This document shows positions 34,521 through 42,524 of a DNA stretch of 64,000 nucleotides, piece after piece. Within the stretch, counting starts at the first letter, position 1. Every line of letters begins with the position of its first letter. The notes under the pieces were generated by a model. That model was not told the DNA's origin. It made no database searches and saw only the letters and a program-made list of their open reading frames with translations. The translations under genes were made by a program, and so were the position numbers. This DNA is from an uncultured Sphingomonas sp. (GTDB lineage: Bacteria > Pseudomonadota > Alphaproteobacteria > Sphingomonadales > Sphingomonadaceae): assembly GCF_936927845.1 (NCBI RefSeq), contig NZ_CAKZHV010000058.1, positions 62,001 through 126,000 of the forward strand, written 5' to 3'.

Positions 34521-35170
34521 AGAGACGCGCCGTGCTGGCGTAACCATTGCCGCTCGGGCGTCGGATCGCGCCCGAACAATGTCTCCACCAGCGCGTGAAA
34601 CGCGGCGCTGTGATTCATGTGGACACGGTGCGCGACCTCGTGCGCGGCGGTCGCGCGGCGCACGGCTCGCGGTGCGAGCGCGAGCCGCCAATTGTACCGG
34701 ATCGCGCCGTGCGACGCACAACTGCCCCAGCGACCACGCGGGTCGCCGACGCTGACCTGCGTCACCGCAACCTCGGCCAGCGTGGCATAATGATGCGTGT
34801 CTGCGGTCAGTAGCGCGAGCGCCTGCTGCTTGACCCACGCCGCGACGCGCGCTTCGACACGCTCGCCCGGTCCGCCCACGATCAACCGGTCACCGTACCG
34901 CTCGACCCGGCGAGGAGCGTCCGCGCGCCACTCGATCACCAGGGTCGCACCATTGAGCGGCAGCGTGGCGCCGGGCACGAAGGGGCGCGGTTGCGGCAGC
35001 GCGTCGCGTTGTTCGGCGATCCACGCGCTATGCGCGCGCGCCCATGCCATCAGGGGGGCAAGCGCCGCGCGCTTGGGAATCGTCAACCGCGCGCGTCCGG
35101 TCGTGGGATCGAACGACAGCTTCGCGCGGCGCGCGCGGGCGTGCCGCACGACATCGATCGCCTCGTTCAT
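34469..35170 (-). CDS. YgjP-like (SprT/M48-type) metallopeptidase family protein
   Basis: 233 residues of the YgjP/DUF45 family: N-terminal beta-rich half with LSFDPTTGRARLTIPK, then RWGSCASHGAIRYNWRLALAP and the zinc helix AAHEVAHRVHMNHSAAF (HExxH plus a downstream His). Members resemble zinc proteases; one E. coli relative was reported as a nucleotide pyrophosphatase. The C-terminal 17 residues (RSSRDGSGPRAG) are encoded in the overlap with the PBP1A end and look like an unconserved extension. Confidence 0.87.
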   Translation of the reverse strand: MNEAIDVVRHARARRAKLSFDPTTGRARLTIPKRAALAPLMAWARAHSAWIAEQRDALPQPRPFVPGATLPLNGATLVIEWRADAPRRVERYGDRLIVGGPGERVEARVAAWVKQQALALLTADTHHYATLAEVAVTQVSVGDPRGRWGSCASHGAIRYNWRLALAPRAVRRATAAHEVAHRVHMNHSAAFHALVETLFGRDPTPERQWLRQHGASLHWYGRSSRDGSGPRAG

Positions 35171-35194
35171 CCCGCGTGCGTCATGCGAAACGCT

Positions 35195-35629
35195 TCACAG
35201 CCGGCGATCGACCATGTGGTTCTCCAGATCGCCGGCGTCATCCTCGCTGACGGTCCAGCCGCGCACTGATTCACCCGCGCGGTGCACCGCCTCCCGGTCG
35301 CCGCTGACGAGGTAGTGCCATTTTGGCAGCGGCTCGTCGTTCGCGCGCAGACGGTAGGCGCAGGTCGAGGGCAGCCAGTCGATCTGGTCGACGTTGCCGT
35401 TGGTCAGCCGGACGCATTCGCTGACATAGGCACGGCGGTTGCGGTAGTTGGAGCATTGCCCGCTACGCCGATCGAGCAGACGGCACGCGACGTTGGTGGC
35501 GTACAGCTCGCCCGTCTCGTCATCCTCCAATTTGTGCAGGCAGCATTTGCCGCAGCCGTCGCACAATGCCTCCCATTGCCCTCGGTCGAGCTTGGAGAGC
35601 GGCGTGTCTTCCCAGAAGCGCATGCTCAT
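35195..35629 (-). CDS. YcgN family cysteine-cluster protein (UPF0260)
   Basis: 144 residues from the ATG at 35629, sharing ATGA with the SCO stop. It shows WEALCDGCGKCCLHKLED (four Cys in a CxxCxxxCC layout), NVACRLLD, GQCSNYRNR and ECVRLT, WLPSTCAYR: the cysteine cluster expected to bind a metal or iron-sulphur centre. The family is widespread and of unknown function. Co-transcription with the SCO copper chaperone may mean a metal-related role, but this is inference. Confidence 0.9.
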   Translation of the reverse strand: MSMRFWEDTPLSKLDRGQWEALCDGCGKCCLHKLEDDETGELYATNVACRLLDRRSGQCSNYRNRRAYVSECVRLTNGNVDQIDWLPSTCAYRLRANDEPLPKWHYLVSGDREAVHRAGESVRGWTVSEDDAGDLENHMVDRRL

Positions 35630-36222
35630 TTCGCCCACTTCCTGATCTCGTCCGCGATCGCCTGCGGCGGCGTCTCGGGCAGCAACGCCAGCGGTTTGCC
35701 CGCCGGGTCCATCAGGTAGATCTGGCGGCTGTGCTCCATCAGATAGCCGTCCTGGTTCCCCTTACCGCGCGCGAAGAAGATGCCGTATTCCTTGGCGACG
35801 CGCGCGATCTCCGCAGGGCTTCCGGTCAGCCCGACCAGCCGTGGATGGAAGGCGGAGACGAATTGCTTGAGCACCCCGGGCGTGTCACGCGCGGGGTCGA
35901 CGCTGACGAAGACCGGCACGATGCGCTGCGCAAGCGCGGGGTCCGTCTTTTCCAGCACGCGCATCGCCGCGCCGATGTTCTGCACGTCGGTGGGGCAGAC
36001 ATCGGGACAGAAGGTGTAACCGAAATACATGATCCGATAGCGGCCTGCGAAGTCGCGATCACTCAAGGTGCGGCCGTTCTGGTCGACCAGGGTGAACGGC
36101 CCGCCGATCCGCGCGCCGGCGAGCGGCGGCGCGGCCGCCCGCTGATCGGGCGCGGACGAGCAGGACGAGAGCGCCGCCGCGAGCAGCGCGGCCGGGGCGA
36201 GCATCAGTCGGGGCATGTACAT
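35626..36222 (-). CDS. SCO family copper chaperone-like protein
   Basis: 198 residues, with an N-terminal lipoprotein-type signal (MLAPAALLAAALSSCSS). The thioredoxin-like fold carries FCPDVCP (CxxxC copper ligands) and the partner His in LMEHSRQIYLMD, so copper binding is intact. SCO proteins deliver copper or reducing power to the CuA site of cytochrome c oxidase in the periplasm. Start at ATG 36222 with GGA upstream; ATG 36216 is an alternative. Confidence 0.92.
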   Translation of the reverse strand: MYMPRLMLAPAALLAAALSSCSSAPDQRAAAPPLAGARIGGPFTLVDQNGRTLSDRDFAGRYRIMYFGYTFCPDVCPTDVQNIGAAMRVLEKTDPALAQRIVPVFVSVDPARDTPGVLKQFVSAFHPRLVGLTGSPAEIARVAKEYGIFFARGKGNQDGYLMEHSRQIYLMDPAGKPLALLPETPPQAIADEIRKWAK

Positions 36223-36322
36223 GGTGCGTCCAGCATTGATCGGTTATACGATGGGGAGCAAGGGCATGTTCGCCAAGGCGTTCGTCGCCATGCACGCACC
36301 ACGACTACCCTCAAGGAGCCGC

Positions 36323-36919
36323 ATGTTCCGTTTCGCCCCCATCGCCGCCGCCGCGATCCTTGTCGCCGCTCCGGCCACCGCGCAGCAGCAGTCGGCGAGC
36401 TACAAGTTCCTTCAGGCCGTGCGCAATGGCGACGGCAACACGGTGACGCAGCTGGTCGAGCAACCCGGGCAGCGGATCGTCAACACGCGCGACGTGACCT
36501 CAGGGGAAACCGCGCTCCATATCGTCGTAAAGCGCGGTGACGCGACTTATCTGCGCTACCTGCTGGCGAAGGGCGCCGATCCGAACATTCGCGACAATGC
36601 CGGCAACACGCCGATGATGCTGGCAGTTCAGGAAGGCGAACCGGCGCTGATCGACGTACTGGCGCTGGTGAAGGCCAATCCGAACCTCGGCAATTCGGGT
36701 GGCGAGACGCCGCTGATCCGCGCGGTGCAGCGTCGCGACCTGGCGCTCGTACGTTCGCTGCTCGCCGCCGGGGCTAACCCCGATCAGACCGACAATGTCG
36801 CCGGCATGTCGGCGCGCGATTATGCCAAGGCCGATCCGCGTGCTGCGCCGATCCTGAAGGTTCTGTCGGACACGCCCGCGCCCAAGCCGCGCGTGGTGTC
36901 GGGCCCGACCCTACGCTAG
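36323..36919 (+). CDS. exported ankyrin-repeat protein
   Basis: 198 residues from the ATG at 36323, five bases after AAGGAG; a longer in-frame start at 36215 lacks such a site. A Sec signal peptide (MFRFAPIAAAAILVAAPATA) is followed by four ankyrin repeats (SGETALHIVVKRGD, DNAGNTPMMLAVQEGE, SGGETPLIRAVQRRD, DNVAGMSARDYAKAD). It is probably a periplasmic protein-binding module. Partners unknown; ankyrin proteins next to catalase are known elsewhere, but no such gene is here. Confidence 0.85.
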   Translation: MFRFAPIAAAAILVAAPATAQQQSASYKFLQAVRNGDGNTVTQLVEQPGQRIVNTRDVTSGETALHIVVKRGDATYLRYLLAKGADPNIRDNAGNTPMMLAVQEGEPALIDVLALVKANPNLGNSGGETPLIRAVQRRDLALVRSLLAAGANPDQTDNVAGMSARDYAKADPRAAPILKVLSDTPAPKPRVVSGPTLR

Positions 36920-36920
36920 C

Positions 36921-37415
36921 TCAGCCGCCGAGCTGCATCGCCTCGGGATCGCCGTGCGCGATCAGCCGGCGCGCCGCGCGCCTGGCAAAGGCGAGGGTGC
37001 AGCGTTTGCGCACGTGCGCGGGTAACGGATCGGTTCGCGCTTCGCGCACGATCTCGGCATCGTACCGATCGGCGATGATCACCCCGGTCCGCTCGGGCAG
37101 GAAGGCGGGCCCGTCGATCGGCGAGGCGTCGAACCCCGCCGGCACCGCCCAGTAGAAGCGGTCGCAATGCGGCAGATAGTCCTGCCATTTGGCGTCGCCG
37201 AGCAAATCGGCGCGCGACACCTTGATCTCGACGATGACGAGCTGCCCGCGCGCATCCACCGCCATCAGATCGGCGCGGCGTCCCCCTTCCAACGGTACTT
37301 CGTGGATGGTGACCAAGTCGTGGCGCAGGAACATGCGCGTCACCCCGCGCGCGACATCGGCGGCGCACAAGGTGTCGGTGGCGGCGTCCTGGCAGGTGGC
37401 GGGCGGCTGCAACAT
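36921..37415 (-). CDS. mmcB: MmcB family DNA repair protein
   Basis: 164 residues of the MmcB/DUF2081 family, with a PD-(D/E)XK nuclease-like core: EVPLEGGRRADLMAVDARGQLVIVEIKVSRADLLGDAKWQDYL, where D-x(n)-ExK is visible. Caulobacter MmcB is SOS-induced and protects against mitomycin C damage. The gene here has a LexA-type box just before the start, in agreement. It converges on the ankyrin gene with one base between the stops. Confidence 0.9.
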   Translation of the reverse strand: MLQPPATCQDAATDTLCAADVARGVTRMFLRHDLVTIHEVPLEGGRRADLMAVDARGQLVIVEIKVSRADLLGDAKWQDYLPHCDRFYWAVPAGFDASPIDGPAFLPERTGVIIADRYDAEIVREARTDPLPAHVRKRCTLAFARRAARRLIAHGDPEAMQLGG

Positions 37416-37428
37416 GACCGAATGCTTA

Positions 37429-37443
37429 GAACATTCGGTGAAC
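37429..37443 (-). promoter_or_regulatory. LexA (SOS) box before mmcB
   Basis: Read on the minus strand it is GTTC-ACCGAAT-GTTC, an exact match to the alphaproteobacterial LexA consensus GTTC-N7-GTTC. It is 14 bases before the mmcB ATG. It overlaps an inverted repeat, ACCGAATG (37417-37424) and CATTCGGT (37432-37439), which could form a leader hairpin. Confidence 0.8.
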
Positions 37444-37467
37444 GCAGGCTAGTCGCCCGCGCGCAGA

Positions 37468-38121
37468 TCAACGGTAGAAGGTGTGATTGCCGATCGCGGC
37501 GACGCGGACGAGACCGCGGTTGGGCGAACGCCCGGCGTTGAAGTAAAGCGCCTTGGCGGCGTCGCTGTCCCACGCGTCCTTCATCGCCACCCGCGCGACG
37601 GCGACCGCGGTGCGCCAGCGCGCATTTTCGGCCACGTCGGGGATGCGTCCGCCACGAACGAACGAGAACTGACCCGGCTGGGTGACCACGCCGCACGCGC
37701 TCTTGGCGAAACGGCCCGAGTTGGCGCGGTTCAGGATCACTTCGGCAACCGCGAGCTGGCCGCTCAGCGGTTCGCCCCGCGCTTCGAAATAGATCGCGCC
37801 GGCAAGGCAGCGGAGCTGCTCGTCATCGGCTTCGTCGTCCTGCGCGGCGACGGCCGCGGCGAGCGTCGGATAGGCAACGGTGTCGTCCTCGTCAGCTTCC
37901 GGCGCGAACGCGGGATCCTGCGCCACCGCGGGCTGGGTGGGAAGCTGTTGAACGAAATAGGAAACTGCGGGAACCGAAACGGGGGTGACCGGTTTGGAAG
38001 TCTGATCCTTCGCGACGAGAGCCGGAGCCTCCGCAGCGAAACTGGCGGTGCTGTGGAACGCGAGACCGGCCAGGGAGATCAGGGTCGCTGCAACCGTTGC
38101 AGCGCGCTTCCGAAACAACAT
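37468..38121 (-). CDS. cell wall hydrolase (SleB-like, Hydrolase_2)
   Basis: 217 residues. A signal peptide (MLFRKRAATVAATLISLAGLAF...FAA) precedes a low-complexity stretch of about 70 residues and then the Hydrolase_2 domain: RCLAGAIYFEARGEPLSGQLAVAEVILNRA with the catalytic-type Glu, FAKSACGVVTQPGQFSFVRGG, and AGRSPNRGLVRVAAIGNHTFY at the end. The fold cuts glycan strands of peptidoglycan; in non-sporulating bacteria it serves wall turnover. A possible GAAC-N7-GAAC site lies 43 bp upstream. Confidence 0.9.
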   Translation of the reverse strand: MLFRKRAATVAATLISLAGLAFHSTASFAAEAPALVAKDQTSKPVTPVSVPAVSYFVQQLPTQPAVAQDPAFAPEADEDDTVAYPTLAAAVAAQDDEADDEQLRCLAGAIYFEARGEPLSGQLAVAEVILNRANSGRFAKSACGVVTQPGQFSFVRGGRIPDVAENARWRTAVAVARVAMKDAWDSDAAKALYFNAGRSPNRGLVRVAAIGNHTFYR

Positions 38122-38286
38122 TCATCGTCTACATCATGCGGTGGGTACACGAACGATGCGTGCGAACGCCGAGCGAACACACCACCGCCGGGATCCCCCC
38201 GACTGCGTAACCGTCCGGCATCGCACACCGGCGCAGCACAACGCGTTTAGTTGATGTCCCGCTCTTTCCCCGCGAACGTCAGCGGG

Positions 38287-38622
38287 TCAACAAACCAGGA
38301 TCGTTTCAGCGGCGAACCGTTCGGCTTGCGCGATCATCAGTTCAATCACCCATAGATCGGGGTCGGATGTGCGGCGTTTCTTCCAATAATCGTCCATCGC
38401 CGCGCCGTCCGCCTCTGCCGGTCCAGCCGGCACCAGGGACTCGCGATGGTCGAGGTCGCGAAATCGCTCCAGACCGCGGACGACGCGTCCTTCGTCGATC
38501 AGCAGCAGGATCGCACCCGTCTGCGCCTCGCCCCGCGCGCGCACCACCGCGAACCCGCCTGCATCGTTGACCCGGCGGACCAGTGCGCCAACCGCGAGAT
38601 GAGTGGGCAGCCGATCGGTCAC
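38287..38622 (-). CDS. DUF1491 family protein
   Basis: 111 residues, GTG start overlapping the thioesterase stop (GTGA). The whole sequence fits DUF1491, a small alphaproteobacterial family: LPTHLAVGALVRRVNDAGGFAVVRARGEAQTGAILLL and a C-terminal DDYWKKRRTSDPDLWVIELMI. Function unknown. It ends the ptsN-thioesterase-DUF1491 run. A hairpin-rich 165-bp gap separates it from the SleB gene start. Confidence 0.87.
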   Translation of the reverse strand: MTDRLPTHLAVGALVRRVNDAGGFAVVRARGEAQTGAILLLIDEGRVVRGLERFRDLDHRESLVPAGPAEADGAAMDDYWKKRRTSDPDLWVIELMIAQAERFAAETILVC

Positions 38623-39077
38623 GCGGCGATCCCGTAACCCGGCAGCCCGGCGAGCGCGATGCGCGAGCGCATGAACGTGCCGGTGCCACGCGCCACCTCC
38701 TCGCCATCGGCGGCGATCAGCCGTGCCTCTGCGATGAAGACGCGCCGCTGTCCGCTGATCCAGCGTCCCTCGGCCACGACCGGCCCCTCACCCAGCGGAC
38801 GGGTGAGGTTGAGGCTGAACTGTGTGGTGAGCAGGAAACGATCGGTGACCAGACTGTTGGCGGCGTAGAAGGCCGCATCGTCGAGCATCTTGAAATAAGC
38901 CGTGCCGTGCGCCGCACCCGCGGCATGAAAGTGGCGGCGATCAACGGCGAAATGGATGCGCGACACGCCCGCCTCGGGCACTTCGAGCCGCGACTCGAAC
39001 ATGTGGTTGACCGGCGCTGCCGCGTAGAGCGATTCAAGCGCGCGGAAATGCGCCGCCGCGCCTTCAGGCAGCGTCAC
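38619..39077 (-). CDS. PaaI-type hotdog thioesterase
   Basis: 152 residues of the hotdog fold. The helix region HFHAAGAAHGTAYFKMLDDAAFYAANS carries the HGG-like active-site loop (HG..YFKMLDDAAF with Asp), followed by QFSLNLTRPLGEGPVVAEGRW. It is expected to hydrolyse acyl-CoA thioesters; substrate unknown. It overlaps ptsN by 14 bp, which suggests coupled translation rather than a pathway link. Confidence 0.87.
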   Translation of the reverse strand: MTLPEGAAAHFRALESLYAAAPVNHMFESRLEVPEAGVSRIHFAVDRRHFHAAGAAHGTAYFKMLDDAAFYAANSLVTDRFLLTTQFSLNLTRPLGEGPVVAEGRWISGQRRVFIAEARLIAADGEEVARGTGTFMRSRIALAGLPGYGIAA

Positions 39078-39528
39078 GCGTCTCGTCCGAGGTCAGCAGC
39101 GCCCAGATCGCGTCGCGCGACCCTGCCCCGCGCAGCTTCGCAATCAGCCCACGGTCGCGCAGCAGCCGCGCAACCCGCGCCAGCGCTTTCAGATGATCGG
39201 CGCCCGCGTTGGGCGGGGAGAAGAGGACCAGCATCAGATCGACCGGCACGTCGTCGACCGCGCTGAAATCAACCGGCTGCGCGAGCCTGATCGCGCCCGC
39301 GACGATGCGGTCGAGGCCGGCCAGCCGCGCGTGCGGGATCGCCACGCCGCCGCCGAACGCGGTCGAGCCGAGCTTCTCGCGCGCGGCAAGCGCGTCCGCC
39401 ACCATGCGCGCCTCGATCCCCAGTGCCGGCGCGGCGAGCACGCCGATCTGGGTGAAGGCGGCCTTGCGAGTGACGGCGGACACATCCACCGCCACCAGCT
39501 CGGGCAGCAACAAGTCGCTGAGATCCAT
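39064..39528 (-). CDS. ptsN: nitrogen-regulatory PTS EIIA protein
   Basis: 154 residues. The EIIA-Ntr fold shows the phosphorylated His66 in FGGGVAIPHARLAGL, with LGSTAFG before it and VDLMLVLFSP after. PtsN accepts phosphate from the Ntr phosphotransfer chain and adjusts nitrogen, potassium and carbon control. It follows hpf by 15 bp, the usual hpf-ptsN pairing (rpoN is not adjacent here). Confidence 0.93.
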   Translation of the reverse strand: MDLSDLLLPELVAVDVSAVTRKAAFTQIGVLAAPALGIEARMVADALAAREKLGSTAFGGGVAIPHARLAGLDRIVAGAIRLAQPVDFSAVDDVPVDLMLVLFSPPNAGADHLKALARVARLLRDRGLIAKLRGAGSRDAIWALLTSDETRDAA

Positions 39529-39543
39529 GGGATGAAGGTCGGA

Positions 39544-40134
39544 TCAGCCGCCGCGCTGCGGCTCGACCCAGCCGATCGTGCCGTCGCCGCGGCGATAGAC
39601 CATGTTATAGGCACCGGTGCCGGCGTTCTTGAACAGCAGCGCCTGCGTGTTGCGCAGGTCGAGCATCATCACCGCGTCCGACACGCTCGCGTCGGGCACG
39701 TCGACGCGCGTCTCGGCGATGATCAGCGGCGCTTCCTCGACCTCGTCTTCGCTGATCGTCTCGGCGAACAGCGTGTATCCGGCATTGTCGTAGCCCGAAC
39801 GGTCCTGCTCGGCCTCGGCACCGACATGCGCGGCGTGGCGATCCTTCAGGCGGCGCATGTAGCGGCGCAGCTGCTTCTCGATCTTCTCGGCCGCGCCGTC
39901 GAAGGCATTGTGCGCGTCATGCGCCTCGTGCGCGCCCTTCAGCACCAGCCCGCGCATCACGTGCGACACGATGTCGCAGCGGAAACCGACGTCGTGCGGG
40001 CCCTTGCCGAAGGTCACTTCGGCCGAAATGGCGCGCGCGAAATATTTGTCGGCGATACCCTGGAGGCGGTCCTCGACATGGCTCTTCAGCGCGTCGCCGA
40101 TCGAAACCTGGTGACCATTGGTCCGGATATCCAT
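39544..40134 (-). CDS. hpf: ribosome hibernation-promoting factor, long form
   Basis: 196 residues from the ATG at 40134, after an AGGAGAAG box. The N-terminal S30AE domain (MDIRTNGHQVSIGDALKSHVEDRL to about residue 105) binds the 30S subunit; the C-terminal domain (LFKNAGTGAYNMVYRRGDGTIGW) mediates 100S dimer formation in long HPFs. An acidic linker (SEDEVEE) joins them. It silences ribosomes in stationary phase. Paired with ptsN. Confidence 0.94.
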   Translation of the reverse strand: MDIRTNGHQVSIGDALKSHVEDRLQGIADKYFARAISAEVTFGKGPHDVGFRCDIVSHVMRGLVLKGAHEAHDAHNAFDGAAEKIEKQLRRYMRRLKDRHAAHVGAEAEQDRSGYDNAGYTLFAETISEDEVEEAPLIIAETRVDVPDASVSDAVMMLDLRNTQALLFKNAGTGAYNMVYRRGDGTIGWVEPQRGG

Positions 40135-40204
40135 TGTCTTCTCCTGCTCGACACGGGGCCAGGACGACCCCGCCATCCGCGCCAACCGGGCGCGACGGCC
40201 CCCT

Positions 40205-40897
40205 TCACGAAGAGCCTTCGGCCGCTCCCCACAAAGGCTCCTTTATACCATTCACAAACGTTGCATGCGCCGCCAGTTCCGCCGCGCTCGCACGAAAGAC
40301 GCGTGGCTGGCGTGCCTTGCGCGGTGCCGCTGCTGCCGTTGGCACGGTGTAGACCACCACCTCACTGACGAGTCCGAGCCCGATCTGCCGCCCGCCAAGC
40401 AGCTCGACATAGACCTGCGCGAGCAATTGCGCGTCGAGCAATGCGCCGTGAAGGACGCGGTGCGAGCGGTCGACACCGTAGCGGCTGCACAATGCGTCCA
40501 GCGTGTGCTTGGCGCCGGGATGTCGGCTGCGCGCGATCTGCAGCGTGTCGACCATGCGCGTGCGGCAGATCGGGTTTCGCCCGCAGCGCTCCAGCTCGCC
40601 GTTCAGAAACGAGAAGTCGAACCCTGCATTGTGCGCGATCAGCGGGCTGTCGCCGATGAAGTCGAGCAGCGCGTCGACACCGGCGGTAAACACCGGAAAC
40701 TTGGACAGGAAATCGATCCGCAGCCCGTGCACGCGCGCCGCCTCTTCGGGCATGTCGCGCTCGGGATGGTAGTAAGCGTGGAACGTCTGCCCAGTTTCGA
40801 CCCGGTTGAACAATTCGACGCAGCCGATCTCGACCAGGCGATCGCCGCCGGCGAAGCTCAGGCCCGTTGTTTCGGTATCGAAGACGATCTCGCGCAT
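40205..40897 (-). CDS. dnaQ: DNA polymerase III epsilon subunit
   Basis: 230 residues from the ATG at 40897. A DEDDh exonuclease: REIVFDTETTG (Asp, Glu), LIAHNAGFDFSFLNGEL (Asp), and SHRVLHGALLDAQLLAQVY (His, Asp). The C-terminal 50 residues would bind the polymerase alpha subunit. It proofreads during chromosome replication. It lies in the minus-strand run that leads away from the replication origin: maf, aroE, coaE, dnaQ, hpf. Confidence 0.94.
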   Translation of the reverse strand: MREIVFDTETTGLSFAGGDRLVEIGCVELFNRVETGQTFHAYYHPERDMPEEAARVHGLRIDFLSKFPVFTAGVDALLDFIGDSPLIAHNAGFDFSFLNGELERCGRNPICRTRMVDTLQIARSRHPGAKHTLDALCSRYGVDRSHRVLHGALLDAQLLAQVYVELLGGRQIGLGLVSEVVVYTVPTAAAAPRKARQPRVFRASAAELAAHATFVNGIKEPLWGAAEGSS

Positions 40898-40907
40898 GGG
40901 GGAACGG

Positions 40908-41510
40908 TTATCGTGCTTCGGGCGCGCGGAGGCAAGCGACGACGCGGCGGACCTGGCCACGCGTTTCCTTCAGCGCGGTGTCGGTCGCGATCACGAAGTC
41001 GGCGCGGGCACGTTTCTCCGCATCGGGCATCTGGCGGGCGAGGATGGCGTCGAACTTCGCCTCGGTCATGCCCGGCCGCTGAAGCGTGCGGGCGCGCTGC
41101 ACCTGCGCGTCGGCCGACACGACGACCACCTTGTCGACCTTCTGATCGCCTCCGGTTTCGAACAGCAGCGGCACGTCGAACACGACCAGGTCGGCCCCAG
41201 CATAAGCCGCGAGGAACGCCGCACGCTCGACACCGACCGCGGGATGGACGATCGCCTCCAGCGCCTTCATCGCTTCATCGTCGCCTAGCACCGCCGCGGC
41301 GAGCCTCGCGCGGTCGACGCCCCCTGCGCCCGTCGTACCGGGAAAGCGCGCCTCGATCGCCGCGACCACCTTGCCGCCTGGGCCCTGCAACCGGTGCACC
41401 TCGGCGTCGGCGTCGAAGACGGGCACGCCTTCGTCGCGGAACATCTGCGCGACCGTCGACTTGCCCATGCCGATCGAGCCGGTCAGCCCGACGATCACGG
41501 GCGCGCTCAC
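40908..41510 (-). CDS. coaE: dephospho-CoA kinase
   Basis: 200 residues, GTG sharing GTGA with the aroE stop. The P-loop VGLTGSIGMGKSTVAQMF is at the N-terminus, followed by VFDADAEVHRL, EAIVHPAV, LVVFDVPLLFETGGD and the lid ARQMPDAEKRARADFVI. It phosphorylates dephospho-CoA at the 3' hydroxyl, the last CoA step. aroE-coaE-dnaQ next to the origin is a conserved order in alphaproteobacteria. Confidence 0.94.
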   Translation of the reverse strand: MSAPVIVGLTGSIGMGKSTVAQMFRDEGVPVFDADAEVHRLQGPGGKVVAAIEARFPGTTGAGGVDRARLAAAVLGDDEAMKALEAIVHPAVGVERAAFLAAYAGADLVVFDVPLLFETGGDQKVDKVVVVSADAQVQRARTLQRPGMTEAKFDAILARQMPDAEKRARADFVIATDTALKETRGQVRRVVACLRAPEAR

Positions 41511-42316
41511 GCGAGCAACCGTTCGCGCAGGTCCTCGTCATGCTCGCGCGGGGCAGGTTGGCCGAAGAACAGCTCGAACGCGAGCGCGGCCTGTCCCACC
41601 AGCATGTCGAGCCCGTCGACCGTGTCGAGCCCGCGTTCGTGCGCCTGGGTCAACAGTTCGGTTTCGAGCGGCGAGTAGACGATGTCGTAGACGATTGCAT
41701 CGGCAGGCAGTGCCAGCAGGTTGAGGTCGAGTGGCGGCTGGCCTGCCATGCCGAGCGTGGACGTGTTGACGAGCAGGGCGGCGGGCGGAAGCTTGGCGGT
41801 CAGCGGCAATGCCTGACCCTTCAACCCGAAGGACGACAGCAGCGCCGCCCCCTTGAGCGGCGTACGGTTGAGCAGGGTGACCTCGCCGACGCCGACCTTC
41901 GAGAGTGCGAACAAGATCGCGCGCGCTGCGCCCCCTGCCCCGACGACGACCACCGGCTTGTCCGCGAGATCGAGCTCGGCGATCGGTGACAGGAAGCCGG
42001 CGGCGTCGGTGTTGGTCGCGGCGAGCCCGTCGGGGGTGCGGAACACGGTATTGGCGGCGCCGATCGAGCCGCGCACGTCGCCCGGATCGGGCACAAAATC
42101 GAGCGCGGCGACCTTGTGGGGGACCGTCACGTTGCAACCGCGCCACTCAGGATCATCGGCGCGGTCCTCGAAGTACGCCGCGAGATCGTCCGGCGCGACG
42201 CGGGTGGCGCGATAGTCGGCGTCGATCCCGAGCCGATCGAGCCAGAAACGGTGGATCAGCGGCGACTTGGAATGGGCGATCGGGTCGCCGATCACTTCTG
42301 CATAGGGGCGGGTCAT
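41507..42316 (-). CDS. aroE: shikimate dehydrogenase
   Basis: 269 residues from the ATG at 42316 (a TTG at 42334 would extend it). The substrate domain shows VIGDPIAHSKSPLIHRFW (Ser-x-Ser) and GCNVTVPHKVAAL with the catalytic Lys; the NADP domain has VVVGAGGAARAILFAL and LLNRT; NTSTLGMAGQPPLD and GLDMLVGQAALAFELFFG complete the family pattern. It reduces dehydroshikimate in aromatic amino acid synthesis. Confidence 0.94.
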   Translation of the reverse strand: MTRPYAEVIGDPIAHSKSPLIHRFWLDRLGIDADYRATRVAPDDLAAYFEDRADDPEWRGCNVTVPHKVAALDFVPDPGDVRGSIGAANTVFRTPDGLAATNTDAAGFLSPIAELDLADKPVVVVGAGGAARAILFALSKVGVGEVTLLNRTPLKGAALLSSFGLKGQALPLTAKLPPAALLVNTSTLGMAGQPPLDLNLLALPADAIVYDIVYSPLETELLTQAHERGLDTVDGLDMLVGQAALAFELFFGQPAPREHDEDLRERLLA

Positions 42317-42401
42317 CGCGGCATCATGCGCCAAAGACCACGCGAAGGTTAGTCCAACGCGTTACTTTTCGCGGGCCGACGGCGTGGAAGGACGTGCGAG
42401 G

Positions 42402-42513
42402 GTCATGCCAAGATGAGTGTCGATGATCGCAGCCTTGAACTTGCTTCGAGCTCCTTCTCCCGTGCACCAGCCGGTGAGAAGAAGCGGGTTTCCGGATGGA
42501 GCTTGGGATGACG
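42402..42513. repeat. palindromic repeat element, copy 2
   Basis: The ends GTCATGCCAAG (42402-42412) and CTTGGGATGAC (42502-42512) are an 11-base inverted repeat with one mismatch. Read on the minus strand, CGTCATCCC starts at 42513 and the 13-mer CCCGCTTCTTCTC starts at 42488, 25 bases on, the same start-to-start spacing as in the copy at 23037. It fills the gap between aroE and maf. Confidence 0.65.
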
Positions 42514-42524
42514 GTGTGACGCGA

